From assembly GCF_026213295.1 (NCBI RefSeq), contig NC_079419.1, forward strand, positions 27,133,206 to 27,197,205: a stretch of 64,000 nt of DNA. The letters run 5' to 3'. The position numbers and the translations under genes are program-made. Source of the DNA: Gadus chalcogrammus. Its lineage: Eukaryota; Chordata; Actinopteri; Gadiformes; Gadidae. Under the pieces are notes generated by a model. It was not told where the DNA came from and did not search any database. It worked only from the letters and a program-made list of their open reading frames with translations. Shown here in pieces: positions 45,026 to 56,239 of the stretch. Each line of letters begins with the position of its first letter. Within the stretch, counting starts at the first letter, position 1.

Positions 45026-46400
45026 ATCTGCAAGGAATTTTTCAGTTGCCTGCACTGCGTCACTCTTTTTCTTTAGAAAGTAAACAAATACTGCATTTGA
45101 GTAATCATCGGTAAAAGACCCTTCCCTTGAATACACACCTCACACTCTTGCTCAGGCTTACTAATTTTTCCCTTGATCTGCATACCATCAACAACATCAT
45201 GTAACCTAAGCACATCATCATAATTACAGTGGCCTAGTATCTCATGCCATGCTTGGATGTCGTGGGTTGCATTACACTTATCATCAGTTGACTCAATCTC
45301 AGTGTGCAGGTAGTACAACCTGCCAAACACATGAATGTCAAAACTGGTACCATATCTGGTTATCAAGACATCATTGTCTTCTTTGAAGACGACTGTGGAC
45401 CCATTCGTGGTTGCTGCCTTCACCGAGAAAATGTTCTGCGGGTACGACGGCACATACAGAGCGTCCAACAGTTTCGCATTGCACCGCCGTCCACTGCTGT
45501 TAATGAGGGTAACCACTGCCGTGCCTCTCCGCTGAGCGATGCCGCTGCATCTGGTCCCATCAGCCAACTCGACGCTGTGAGTCTCCGGCCTGAAGGTGCT
45601 GTCGAAACTTGTGAACAAGGCGATGTCGTTGATGACGTGGGATGTGGCCCCGGTGTCCACCATCAGGCCCCTCTCCTGGATGGTGCGCGCCGGCTGCCGC
45701 TGGTCACTGGCCCGTCCGTCCGCCATCTTGAACGCGAAGTCCTCCTTTACCTCAGCATTCTCCGACACTTTGCTCACGCCGTCCCTTCGGTCTCTGTCTT
45801 TGTCTTTTCGTCTGCATGTCGCGTACCTGTGTGTGCCACTTTTGCAAACACTACACCACGTCTTCTGTCGACACGCTCTCGCTCGGTGCCCCTTGGTCCC
45901 GCACTTGAAGCACACCATCTCGCTGTCGTCTTTGCCCGGTCCATGTGCGCTGCTACTGGGAGGTCGCTGTCCGGTTCTCCCCTGGGTCTTCATCACGCTG
46001 TCATCTTTCGACCCGGTTGCTCTGATGTTCTCGGTTTCCTCGAAACTCCGCAATTTGGTCTTGAAGTCAGCAAACGTGATGTTATCGTAGGTGTGCGCCA
46101 CATGAATTGAGAATGGCTTGAAGCTCTCTGGCAATCCCTTCAGCGCCATAGTCACCAGCAAACTGTCCCCCAGCGTTTCTCCCGCGCTTCTCAGGGCAGT
46201 TATGGCGGTCTCTGCTCTAATGATATAGTCTAATACACTTTCGCCCTTGGACTTTTGAAGTGAGGTCAGCGTGGTGTACAAACTAATTATACAAGGCTTT
46301 CCCTTCCCTGCATAATAGTCTTTCAGAATATTTAATGCTTTTCTGCCATCATCTTGCGCATCTCTCATTACCAGAGACAGACTTTTGTCATCTAGCAGTA
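45026..46400 (-). pseudogene. copia gag, protease and start of integrase
   Basis: From about 46400: DDKSLSLVMRDAQDDGRKAL, YYAGKGKPCIISLYTTLTSL and LKGLPESFKPFSIHV are the copia gag; CFKCGTKGHRARAC (CCHC knuckle) and CSVCKSGTHRYATC follow; the protease has LMVDTGATSHVI; WHEILGHCNYDDVLRL and CEVCIQGK are the zinc-binding start of integrase. The gag start is damaged: an ATG near 46418 gives nine codons and a stop. About 40 residues are missing between QGKG and FTDDYSNAVFVYFL, with a frameshift. The rest of the frame, 431 codons, is open. Confidence 0.88.
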
Positions 46401-46520
46401 GCTAGATCGTTGCTCTGCCATGCTAGCTTGCCCCTCTCCTCAGGTTAGCAGCCTTCCTCAGCACGCGATCCGTTGCAACTTTCTTGGCTTTCGTCGACTA
46501 TCTTCTCCTCCAAATGTCTC

Positions 46521-46536
46521 CTGGGCCCATAACCTG
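46521..46536 (-). promoter_or_regulatory. copia primer-binding site, internal initiator tRNA-Met type
   Basis: Right after the 5' LTR the minus strand reads GGTTATGGGCCCAGGA. This is complementary to the anticodon-loop side of initiator tRNA-Met (CTGGGCCCATAACC), not to the tRNA 3' end. Drosophila copia is known to use such a half-tRNA primer. Confidence 0.8.
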
Positions 46537-46856
46537 TTGAGTTTTATCAGCAGAGTGGTGCTGCTGACGATGCGTAGGAAGGAGGCTGACGACTTCTCTC
46601 ATTATGGGACATTTATTTCAGAACAATGAAATGTGGCCATCTGCCAGTTGGGTTGAGGACGGACTGACTGGAATATGAAAAACGTCACGCATAAAAATGT
46701 CCATGTACGGGAAGTCCATTAGGTCACAATACAATACATGAACATTCATTACATTAATTATTGTGTGTGCTCTTGCGTCCTCTTGTGTCGCTAAGAGTAA
46801 ACAATATTTACAGTCATGTAACCTGAGAACATAAAAAATAGGCTTACATTTTAACA
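46537..46856 (-). repeat. 5' LTR of copia
   Basis: On the minus strand it starts TGTTAAAATGTAAGCC and ends CTCAACA, closely matching the 3' LTR at 38531-38852. It carries the element's promoter and polyadenylation region by position; no clear TATA box was picked out. Confidence 0.92.
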
Positions 46857-46861
46857 TGCTT

Positions 46862-47227
46862 TAAGGTCATTACTGAAATAGCCTGTAACGGTCTTGCCCC
46901 AGCACCACTCACTACCTGTTTTCCTCTGTGCCGTCTGTGTTGTCGGTTTCTGCCTGCCATGATTTCTTTAGTAAAGCGTCCTCCTACCCTTTCCCTGACT
47001 CAGATTTCTGCCTTTGGGTTCACCTACCTGAGTAGGTGGGAGTTCCAGAAAAGTAGAAAACATTGTTTGAGTCATCTGATAAATCTGAAGAAATCTGTAT
47101 CAGCACTGGATTGGCAATAGCGCTGCTTGAATGGGTTGTGCAGATCATTTATTCTAGTCTGCTGTTGATATTGTGGAGGAGGACATCTCACCTGTGTACC
47201 TGACAGAAATACATCCTCTGATTCCTG
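46862..47227. other. Unassigned DNA
   Basis: No gene or repeat recognised between the copia element and the CACTG element. Confidence 0.5.
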
Positions 47228-49642
47228 CACTGTAAAAAATAAAAAGTTGAGCAAATGTAACCAATCCTTGGTGTCTATGGGCCAGATCGTCAGAAGACTC
47301 TAGTGTTCGTAAGGAGAGATATGGTACTGTCTGCACAAGAATGACACACGGAAACAAGTGATATATTTCAAATATATATATATATATTTGGTTTATTGTT
47401 TGCAACGAGGAAACCTCTAATTATTCCGGAAAAATAAAGAAAAAGACCCTGGAAAAGAGTCCAACCTTACAAAACAAAAAAGACACAAAACAACAGGATT
47501 TAAAACACCTCTGACCAAATTAAAAAAAACATCCCTGAATCACACTGCAGAAACTACAACACCTGCTCCTTCCGTTCAGGGTTCATAAGGATCGCTCCGA
47601 TGGGGGTTAGCTCGCCAGTCTGTACACCGCTGCAGACCTCCAGGGAGGGCGAGCAGGATGCAGACGATCCAGGATCCAATCTCAATCCACAACCAAAAAA
47701 AACCCCGGCCTTGACAGCAAAGCCAAAATACTCATTAATAGTCTATCTATATAATACATTTCAATCACTTTTCTATAAATCATATTTAAGGTAATTTAAC
47801 ACAGTGTAAAACATAAATAATTTAGACTTAACTCTCTATATAAATCGGTTCAAATAAAATACTTCACAACCCATTCAAATTGTATTTCCTTTGTGTTGTT
47901 ACACTCAGCAAGCTATAGTTTAGTTACTGAAAGAAATTATAATTTTGAAGATAACTTCTATGAATCACAGATTTACATATTCCTTTTCACCATAAGACAA
48001 ATTAACACAGCTAGCAGCATCACTAACCCATCAACAGACCGCAACATCACACAGTGAAGAAACTGCATAACCCAACGGCAAAACTACAATCTGCCCGCAG
48101 CCCCAGCAACAGGCCTCACATCCCCTCCCCCACATCAGTCACGGCACGCCAAGTGCAGCGACACCACGCGCTATGCTGGGCAGTTAGCAAGCAGCATTAG
48201 CTGCGGCCAGTTAACAGCTTATCACGTTATTTTCTCACCCAAAAAACACAATTCAAATCCAAATGTTTACACAAAGAGACTCACCAAGGTTTTCGAGTTA
48301 CTGCACAGGCTTTTCGGGACTTTTAGTGGCGGGGGAATCTCTCTTCTTTAGGTTACTATTAAAAAACAGCAGTCTATCGTCGAATCTCATCTGTGGCTCG
48401 TCCCGAAAAGGACGAATCTCTGTAACTGCTATCTGCTGACGCTAAAAAGAGGCGGGTCTAATTTCTGATTGGCTAACTAAGCCAAACCAGTTGCCATGCG
48501 ACTTTGTTGAGTTACAGGTGGTTTAACAAATCACAACATACTATTTAGATTCAATAATTTAAATGCATTCATTTGCAATATTTTCCATATATATATCTTT
48601 ATCTCATTCTGTGGCACTATTTAGAAAGACAATACACAAGCCATGTATTTTTTACTGATTAGTAACAAACTTTTAAAAGGGGTTGTGATTTAAATCGAAT
48701 TAAATGAAACGGTGTCATGTAAACCTGGGTTACACAAACTCAAAATTGCAAGGCAACTTACTGCAATCAATTTTTGAATTTTGAGCCCATCAAAAAGGTC
48801 ATTTTCTTCTTTAGACAAACTTGAAAGTTAGAGTTATACCAACTAAGATTTTTATATTTTACAAACTCAAAAAAATAAGTCAGGGGTGTTAACTTAATAT
48901 TTCAAATTAAGGTTAATATTATTAAAAAAACATTTCAAAGAATGCAAAACGAGTTTTAAATTCATTTTGAAACTTCCATTTTAAATTTCTGAATGCCAGA
49001 CAGCAATAGAACAAGCAACATGTAGCTAGTTCAGCAGCAGAGAATCGCTGTCTAAATGCAGCAAACCAAAGTGCAGAACAAGTTTGACATTATGGTCAAA
49101 CTTGTTCTGCACGAGACGGGAGCCCAGGTTAAACGGTGACGCAACTCTCGTGCCTCATACACCGCACGATCCCGAGAGCTGCCTTTATTAACACACACCC
49201 GCAACACACAGCGCACCGCACACCCAACCAACGGACATGCAAGTCTCGGTAACGGTGGCGGAAACACTACGCACAATAAACAACACACAAACAATAAAGA
49301 CCCCAAACCCGTTAACCCAACTTAACCTAACAGAAACAAATTGACAAAAGGCAATAAACACCTTTTTCCCAACCGGCATCACGAATACCCAGACTCCCCG
49401 GGGGGTAGTGTCGAAATGCGCATGTGCATCGTAGTTGGCCCAGCCTCAGACAGAGTCTGACTTAAACCTGTGTGTCTTGCTAACAAAGAGACTACCGTGA
49501 GCCCAACTCTTGACCCAAAACTCAACATTGTTGGTTGGACTAAATTGCATTGCACAGTTGACATGAATACTTAATGTTTTATATTCATTTTACTCAGAAA
49601 TCATAATGAGACCAACAATTTTAAGTTTTCGTTTTTACAGTG
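47228..49642 (-). mobile_element. CACTG (EnSpm/CACTA-like) element, copy A, interrupted
   Basis: The left end CACTGTAAAAAATAAAAAGT and right end (reversed) CACTGTAAAAACGAAAACTT match the two ends of copy B at 50318-50945, in the opposite direction. TG flanks both sides, a 2-bp duplication. CACTG termini and short duplications fit the CACTA superfamily. A 1.5-kb insertion sits at 47256-48734, just inside the left end. The rest is non-coding. Confidence 0.72.
47256..48734. mobile_element. Insertion with TGTAACC...GGTTACA ends and CAAA duplication
   Basis: CAAA at 47252-47255 and 48735-48738 flanks 1479 bp that begin TGTAACC and end GGTTACA; copy B of the host element is contiguous at this point. 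A 4-bp duplication with TG...CA ends fits a long solo LTR or a Ginger-like DNA element. No coding sequence was recognised, and the sequence is AT-rich. Confidence 0.65.
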
Positions 49643-50317
49643 TGCTGATTCTAAAGCTCCATCATTCAAATTGTTAAACAAGCTGGGAACGCCTCTGTAC
49701 TCACACAACTCCACCCAGCGGGGGGCCTGCTCATGGGCTATGAGAAAAACATATGCTCCATATCAGAGTTTACAGACTGAGAATACACAGAGAATAGACA
49801 GTGAATTCACTGCAAAATGCACTGAGAATGCACAGAAAATACTCTGAGAATACACAGAGAGTACACCACAGAAGGAACTTAGAATACACAGATAATTGAC
49901 TGCACAAGGCACAGAGAATGCACAGAGAATACACACAGAATACATAGAAAAAACACATAGAATACACAGAGAATACAAAGAGAATACACATTGAATACAC
50001 AGATAATACACACAGAAAACACAGAATACAAAGTGAAGATACAGTATTCTCCTCTTGCTCTTGATTAGGTTAGGCATGCAGATAGCTAACATGAAGTTGG
50101 TCTCTTGAAATAAAAGCCCAGGATATGTGGAACAGTTTAGGTCTTAGATGAAACTTGGAAAACTGTAAAAACATACAAAACATGAATTTACAATCTGCTC
50201 ATGTGAATGAATATACATTATACAAAGCTTCGATAAGATAAGCAATAGAATTAACCACTAAGTCTTCGGGCCATTTGGACATTTTTTAGGTTTTGCACTG
50301 CCCTACTCTAGAGAGCA
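49643..50317. other. Spacer between inverted CACTG copies, with a degenerate minisatellite
   Basis: 49775-50040 is a run of GAATACACAGA-like units of about 10-20 bases; frames through it give Cys/Leu/Phe-rich artefacts on the minus strand. The rest of the spacer has no recognised feature. Confidence 0.8.
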
Positions 50318-50945
50318 CACTGTAAAAACGAAAACTTAAAATTGTTGGTCTCATTATGATTTCTGAGTAAAATTAATATAAAACATTAAGTATTCATGTC
50401 AACTGTGCAATGCAATTTAGTCCAACCAAAAATGTTGAGTTTTGGGTCAAGAGTTGGGCTCACTGTAGTCTCTTTGTTAGCAAGACACACGGGTTTAAGT
50501 CAGACTCTGTCTGAGGCTGGGCCAACTACAGTGCACATGCGCATTTCGACACTACCCCCCGGGGAGTCTGGGTATTTGTGATGCCGGTTGGGAAAAAGGG
50601 GTTTATTGCCTTTTGTCAATTTGTTTCTGTTAGGTTAAGTTGGGTTAACGGGTTTGGGGTCTTTATTGTTTGTGTGTTGTTTATTGTGCGTAGTGTTGCC
50701 GCCACCGTTACCGAGACTTGCATGTCCGTTGGTTGGGTGTGCGGTGCGCTGTGTGTTAAATAAAGGCAGCTCTCGGGATCGTGTGGTGTATGGGGCACGA
50801 GAGTTGCGTCAAAAATCTTAGTTGGTATAACTCTAACTTTCAAGTTTGTCTAAAGAAGAAAATGACCTTTTTGATGGGCTCAAAACTCAAAAAAGAAAAT
50901 TGCCTTGCAATTTTGATTTTGCTCAACTTTTTATTTTTTACAGTG
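50318..50945 (+). mobile_element. CACTG element, copy B, complete
   Basis: 628 bp with ends CACTGTAAAAACGAAAAC and (reversed) CACTGTAAAAAATAAAAA, flanked by CA on both sides. It is highly similar to copy A in reverse orientation. Two 61-codon frames occur at matching places in both copies but lack known motifs. Non-autonomous. Confidence 0.8.
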
Positions 50946-50947
50946 CA

Positions 50948-51453
50948 CTGCTCTTTCATAGTATGACCTCTAATCACATGCTTGGTCTCTTTGAAAAGCT
51001 GTAGAATTGTATGACATTATCAGAATAACTGTATCATGTACTGACACAGTGCTGGGAAGGCTACAATATTGTTTTTCCTTCCAGCCGGTTACACACACCT
51101 CTAAAACCAAGCTGATTGTAGTACCCTGGGTAACTCCATATCCCTTGGAAACACTACTGAGCCCTAGCCCTAGGTCTTGTGATGCTGTGTGTAAAAGCAG
51201 ATCAACAAAGCATAAAGATGAAGTCTCCAGCTCCTTTTATGTAATGATATGTCCATTTGTTTCGGTCAGGGTCCTTTTGGAGACTCCAAAAAAGACCTTT
51301 GGCTACCCAAAATGCATACTGTAAACAAAAGGTTTACTAGACATGAACCCAATCATGTAGAAGCATAATCTTGGTCTCAAATTCAGGTTACCCTCTAGTC
51401 TTTCTTGTGAACCATTTAGAAAGCATACGCAATGTTCTGATATGTTTAAGACT
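50948..51453. other. Unassigned DNA
   Basis: No recognised gene. A 105-codon plus frame (51007-51324) has no known motif. Confidence 0.5.
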
Positions 51454-51747
51454 AAGCTAAAGGCAAAGCCGGGCTTACTTCGCTTAGCCTAGCTGCTTTA
51501 AGCTAGAGTTGCGTTCCATCAACGTGACTTAAGGGAATCTCCGCTAAGTAACCATTGCAATTTATCCAACCAAATGAACCGGGGGGGTATTCCATCAACC
51601 AAGCTAAAGGCAAAGCTGGGCTTATTTCGCTTAGCCTCGCTACTTTAAGCTAGAGTTGCGTTCCATCAAGGTGACTTAAGGGAATCTCCGCTAAGAAACC
51701 ATGGCAATTTGTCATACCAAATTAACCTGGTGGGTACTAGGCTAACA
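51454..51747 (+). repeat. Tandem duplication, 2 x 147 bp, at a Harbinger-type end
   Basis: Units start AAGCTAAAGGCAAAGC at 51454 and 51601 and share GAGTTGCGTTCCATCAA and GACTTAAGGGAATCTCCGCT. The junction contains GGGGGTATTCCATCAACC, resembling a Harbinger terminus. Confidence 0.85.
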
Positions 51748-51984
51748 GTCAGGCTTACTTGAGCGGTGTTTCAGAGAAGTCCCATCTGTCGGAAACAAGT
51801 GTACCATCAGAAGATTCCGCCAAGCCTAGTCCTCGCGATTTTGTCATAAATGTACATATATGAAGTACAAACAGCGTATATTTTCACTAAGGGTCTAAGA
51901 TTAAATGATGCAAACCAAATAATGAAAATAATTGCTATCTATTGTTACGTGGATATTTTTAAACACCTTTTTTGGACAAATTCA

Positions 51985-52082
51985 TGCATTCTATTGAAAT
52001 TGGGAACCAGCAGTTAGGTGAGTGGTCTAGCATCTGCTCTATAGTACGGGCGACCCGAGTTCGCATCCTGGGCACTTTATTG
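51985..52082 (+). repeat. tRNA-like segment, possible SINE head
   Basis: TAGGTGAGTGGTCTAGCA resembles an internal A box, and GAGTTCGCATCC, about 45 bases on, a B box. The spacing suits a tRNA-derived RNA polymerase III promoter. No full cloverleaf is evident. Confidence 0.4.
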
Positions 52083-52207
52083 AATTCTTGCCGTTGGCTT
52101 GTTTTTGTAGTTTCCTTTATATCAGAGAAATTAGGCCTGACAATTGAATTGTTTATATTGATATCTTAAGTATAAAGGACGTTTCGCATAATCTGCTGAA
52201 CCCAAGG

Positions 52208-54042
52208 TTGCCTATGTCAAAACATGGCAACTTTTGCATTCCTGCTGTAACCACTAAGAGAGTAAACAAAGGGAAACTTAGACACACTGCTAACCTCAAA
52301 AATCTCATACATATTGCCTCCAAACCAAAAACAACCTTAAAGCCTATCAACAACACCATCAGGATGGGTCTACTTAATGTTAGGTCTCTTAATAACAAAT
52401 CATTTTTAGTTAATGATTTTATTACCACCTCTAAACTGGATTTTATGTTTTTAACTGAAACATGGCTGGAACAAAATAACAGTGCAACCGTTCTGAGACA
52501 GCTCCTCCCAACTATAACTTTTTTGATGCATGTAGATCTGGAGGGGTTGCTGTTATATATAAAAATGTTTTTCAGGGGAAACAGATGTTATTTGGTGATT
52601 TTCCATCATTCCAATACCTTTGTGCTGTATTGAAATGCTCCCCCAGAGTTCTCCTATTAATTATTTACAGGCCACCCACATACTCTGCAAATTTTTTCGA
52701 TGAATTCACAGAATTATTGTCTAGCATCTCCACAGACTTTGACTGTCTAGTTATAACTGGTGACTTCAATTTTCATACTGATGATTTGAATGACAAGTGT
52801 GCAAAAAAACGAGTGAAAGAGACTACTCATTGTAAGGGGCACACTCTAGACCTGGTTATCACAAAGGGCCTCAATGTTTCTGATCTCTCTGTGACTGATC
52901 CTTCCTTGTCTGACCACTTTTGTGTTTTCTTTAATATATCTTTTATCCCCGACATACAGACAAAATCAAATACTGTAAAAAAACGGTATATCAATGAAGA
53001 ATCGTATGTACTTTTTAGAAAGGCCATCTCCTTACTACCACCTCTCAACCCATGTTCTGCTGATGATCTTGTAGAAAACTTTAATTTGAAAATTTTGAAA
53101 GTCATGGATGTCATTGCACCTTATAAGGTTAAAGAGATTTCTGGAAAGCAAAAGGCAACCTGGAGAAAAGCTGCTTCTGTAACAGCACAGAAAAAAGAAT
53201 GCAGGAAGGTTGAACGCATCTGGCGTAAAACAAAACTTCATATTCACCATGATATCTACAAAGAGAGCCTCCGTGCCTACAATTTAGACTTAAAAAGTGC
53301 TAGAGAAACATTTTTCTCGAATATCATTAAAACCAATACTAATAATGCAAAAACCCTATTTGCAACTGTTGACAGACTGACCAACCCCCCAACACAAATT
53401 CCACCTGATCTCCATTCCACGCAGAAATGCAATGAGTTTGCAGCTTTTTATACTGATAAAATTGAAGGCATCAGACACGCCATCAATATCTCCACTTCAA
53501 ACAAAAATGTTGGACTACCACCCTGTTCAGGCAAAAGTAACGTGGCAGGGATGGCATGCTTTAATGTTATAGACTCTAAAACTCTTGTGGAAACTGTAAC
53601 ACAACTAAAGCCATCCACCTGTTGCCTTGATTCTTTACCTACCAACATCTTTAAGAATGTTTTTGACTGCCTAGCAATAGACATATTGCAGATAGTTAAC
53701 AACTCTCTCCAGTCAGGCAACTTCCCAAAAGCCCTGAAAACTGCAGTTATTAAACCCCTTTTAAAAAAGCAGAGCCTAGATACCTTTATTATTAACAACT
53801 ACAGACCAATATCAAATCTACCCTTCATAAGTAAAATCATTGAGAGAGTTGTCCTCCAGCAACTTAATCACTTCTTGGCATCAACTGGTTGTTATGACAC
53901 CTTACAATCAGGATTTCGACCCCTGCACAGCACTGAGACCGCCCTCATTAAAGTTGTAAACGACATCCGTCTTAACACAGACTCTGGCAAAACCTCAATA
54001 CTAATGCTACTAGATCTCAGTGCTGCATTTGATACTGTAGAC
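52208..54042 (+). pseudogene. L2 endonuclease and RT N-terminal half
   Basis: The first frame has MGLLNVRSLNNKSFLVNDFI and [14 protein letters not shown] (endonuclease start, catalytic Glu in TETW). A shift near 52590 leads to a 490-codon frame with [51 protein letters not shown] and [12 protein letters not shown], completing the endonuclease, and the RT start: [53 protein letters not shown] and [14 protein letters not shown], where the hAT is inserted. Confidence 0.88.
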
Positions 54043-54940
54043 CAGGGGTTTTCAAAGTGTGAGAGAGTGAGCCGCCCTTCAGAGAAAAAGATTCAGCTGA
54101 GCCCCCCCCCCCCATTTTTTTTTTTCTAAAGACCTGTGTTTTGAAAGCTATCTTAATTATTTTACACATTTTAAACATCTCTGATCATAATTTTAAAACA
54201 TTTGAAACATATTTTTTAAACATTTGAAACATATTTCTGAAACATTACAACATCTTTGTGCGTTTTTAAACACATTTCTTAACACAATTTAACAACTTTA
54301 TCTAAGCATGTTTTAGCTTAAACTTTTTTAAATACATTTGAACATCTTAATCTGTGTAAACTGCCAGTTTACACAGATTCATTCAGGGTCCCCGACTCTG
54401 AATGTTCAGTCGAATCAGATCTGCTTTTTCAGTCCAGAGATTCGACTATTCGGCGGGGTTTGTTTACCGGCGTTGCTATGGTGACCTAAATTATTATAAG
54501 CAAGTGAAAACGATGCCGGTTTGAAACTAAAACTGTGATTCTGAAAAAAGTATAAATGCTATCAAAATTCCGTTTGGACAGTATTGAAGATACAAGTGTG
54601 TAGATTTGTTCAATGGTTTGAACAATGGTAAACGGTTGAAAAATGAATGAGTTACGAATGATGTCTAGAAGTAGGGGTATCAGAATGGGCAGACGTCTTC
54701 AATGAAAACAGCTGAAAACGAAGCGGTATGAAACTAAAACGGTGGTTCTGAAGAAATTTTAAATGATATCGAAATTCTGTCGATATTATTGAAGATACAA
54801 GTGTGTAGATTTGTTAAATGGTTTGCACGAAGATAAACGGTTGAAAATTGATTTAGTTAGGTTACTTCTACAGTCGCACCCCCCCTAAAGAACTCTGGCG
54901 CCCCCCAGGGGGGGCGCGCCCCACAGTTTGAAAACCACTG
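54043..54940. mobile_element. Non-autonomous hAT inside the L2 RT
   Basis: Ends CAGGGGTTTTCAAAGTGTG and (reversed) CAGTGGTTTTCAAACTGTG are flanked by CTGTAGAC at 54035-54042 and 54941-54948, exactly duplicating L2 codons for TVD. A GGCGGGGTTTGTTTACCGGC segment near 54455 is shared with the Harbinger-like pieces. No gene. Confidence 0.93.
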
Positions 54941-54948
54941 CTGTAGAC

Positions 54949-55924
54949 CATACAATACTTTTGGACAGGTTAGAAAACTGGGTGGGGCTTTCAGGCACAG
55001 TCTTAAATTGGTTCAGATCCTACCTACAAAATAGGAACTACTTTGTTTCCATTGGCGACTTTGTATCAGAATCAAACAACGTGATGTGTGGAGTCCCACA
55101 AGGTTCAATCTTAGGACCCTCTTTATTCAACATCTACATGCTCCCACTAGGGCAAATCATGCAAAATAACAATATTGACCATCATTGCTATGCTGATGAC
55201 ACGCAAATCTATGTATCGCTATCACCAAATGACGATCGGCCCATAGATCTGCTGTGCCAGTGCATTGAGCAAGTGAAAGACTGGATGTGCCGAAATTTCC
55301 TTCAGCTAAATGAGGATAAAACAGAGATAATTGTATTTGGTGCTAAAACGGAAAGGCTTAAAGTAACCCAACACCTTCACTCTCTGTCCCTGAAAACCTC
55401 AATCAAAGCCAGAAATGTAGGGGTTATCATGGATTCTTATTCTGATTTAATCTGGCGTTGCATGCATTTATCACTAGTAAGCTTGACTACTGCAATGGTT
55501 TCCTTACAGGTCTCCCAAAACTCTAAGGAAGCTTCAGCTTGTTCAGAATGCTGCTGCCAGAGTTTTAACAAAGACCAAAAAATTTGAAAATATTACACCA
55601 ATTCTTAAATCGTTACATTGGCTTCCTGTAGGTCAGAGAATTGATTTTAAAATCATGTTGCTAACCTATAAATCCCTACATGGTTTAGGCCCAAAATATT
55701 TAACTGATATGCTTCCACTACATAAGCCTTCTAGAACACTAAGATCTTCTGAGACCAATCTGTTAATTATCCCCAGAGTAAACACGAAACATGGGAAAGC
55801 AGGATTTAGTTACTATGCAACAAATAGCTGGAATAAACTCCCTGAGGATTTAAGACTTGCCCCAACTCTGAGCACCTTTAAAACAAGATTGAAGACTTTT
55901 ATGTTTGCTTTAGCTTTCTGCTAA
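54949..55924 (+). pseudogene. L2 RT C-terminal half
   Basis: It continues HTILLDRLENWVGLSGTVLN, CGVPQGSILGPSLFNIYMLP and HHCYADDTQIYVSL (catalytic YADD), then DWMCRNFLQLNEDKTEIIVF. Frame changes near 55430-55640 lead to MLLTYKSLHGLGPKYLTDML and NSWNKLPEDLRLAPTLSTFK, ending with a stop at 55922. The tail is the usual L2 C terminus. Confidence 0.88.
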
Positions 55925-56239
55925 ATCTTAAATACTTTGCCTTTATTTTACTAAAATGCCTTTTTAACTTTCCCTTTATTTTCTATTTTTACCAGAAAAA
56001 TACATGATCTGATACCAGAGAGAAAGGATAAGGGTTTGAGACCAATAATCACTGAATATACGAAGAATTGTGTTTAACTCTTTTGAGAAGAGGTGTATAA
56101 GGGTTAGAGTCCTGAGTTTGTATTTGTGTAAGGGTTAGAGTCCTGAGTGCGCGCAATCAACGATAACGTAAGCCTGGTTTGAACTAACCTGAGCGAGGCG
56201 CGGCTGAACTGGGTTGATGGAACGGCTTTAGCCTCAAGT

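Larger units (their letters stand above)
38531..46856 (-). mobile_element. Ty1/copia LTR retrotransposon, minus strand
   Basis: TGCTT at 38526-38530 and 46857-46861 is the 5-bp duplication. The LTRs are 38531-38852 (3') and 46537-46856 (5'). Minus-strand order is gag, protease, integrase, reverse transcriptase, RNase H, with integrase before RT as in copia. A Rex3 LINE (40384-43608) and a solo LTR (44526-45021) interrupt it. Its own length without them is about 4.6 kb. Deletions and frameshifts make it defective. Confidence 0.93.
52208..56040 (+). mobile_element. L2-type LINE, plus strand
   Basis: A contiguous plus-strand L2 with endonuclease and reverse transcriptase, interrupted only by a hAT at 54043-54940. 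It is better preserved than the L2 at 29-38 kb. The 3' end is near 56.0 kb; the 5' end before 52.2 kb is unclear. Confidence 0.82.
51582..56230. mobile_element. Possible Harbinger-type ends around the second L2
   Basis: The left GTATTCCATCAACC and right (reversed) CGTTCCATCAACCCAGTTC resemble each other and the ends of other fish Harbinger elements, and subterminal TTAAGC/GCTTAA motifs recur. No Harbinger gene remains between them, and no 3-bp duplication could be fixed. The L2 element may have inserted into it. Confidence 0.4.

Noticed and set aside
45304..46110. 268-codon plus-strand frame
   Set aside because: It is antisense to the copia gag/protease frame, whose CCHC and DTGA motifs show the true strand.
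49763..50092. Cys/Leu/Phe-rich minus-strand frame resembling a membrane protein
   Set aside because: It comes from the degenerate GAATACACAGA minisatellite.
50396..50763. Two adjacent 61-codon frames that also occur in copy A
   Set aside because: Shared because the CACTG copies are homologous DNA; no motif and no splice evidence.
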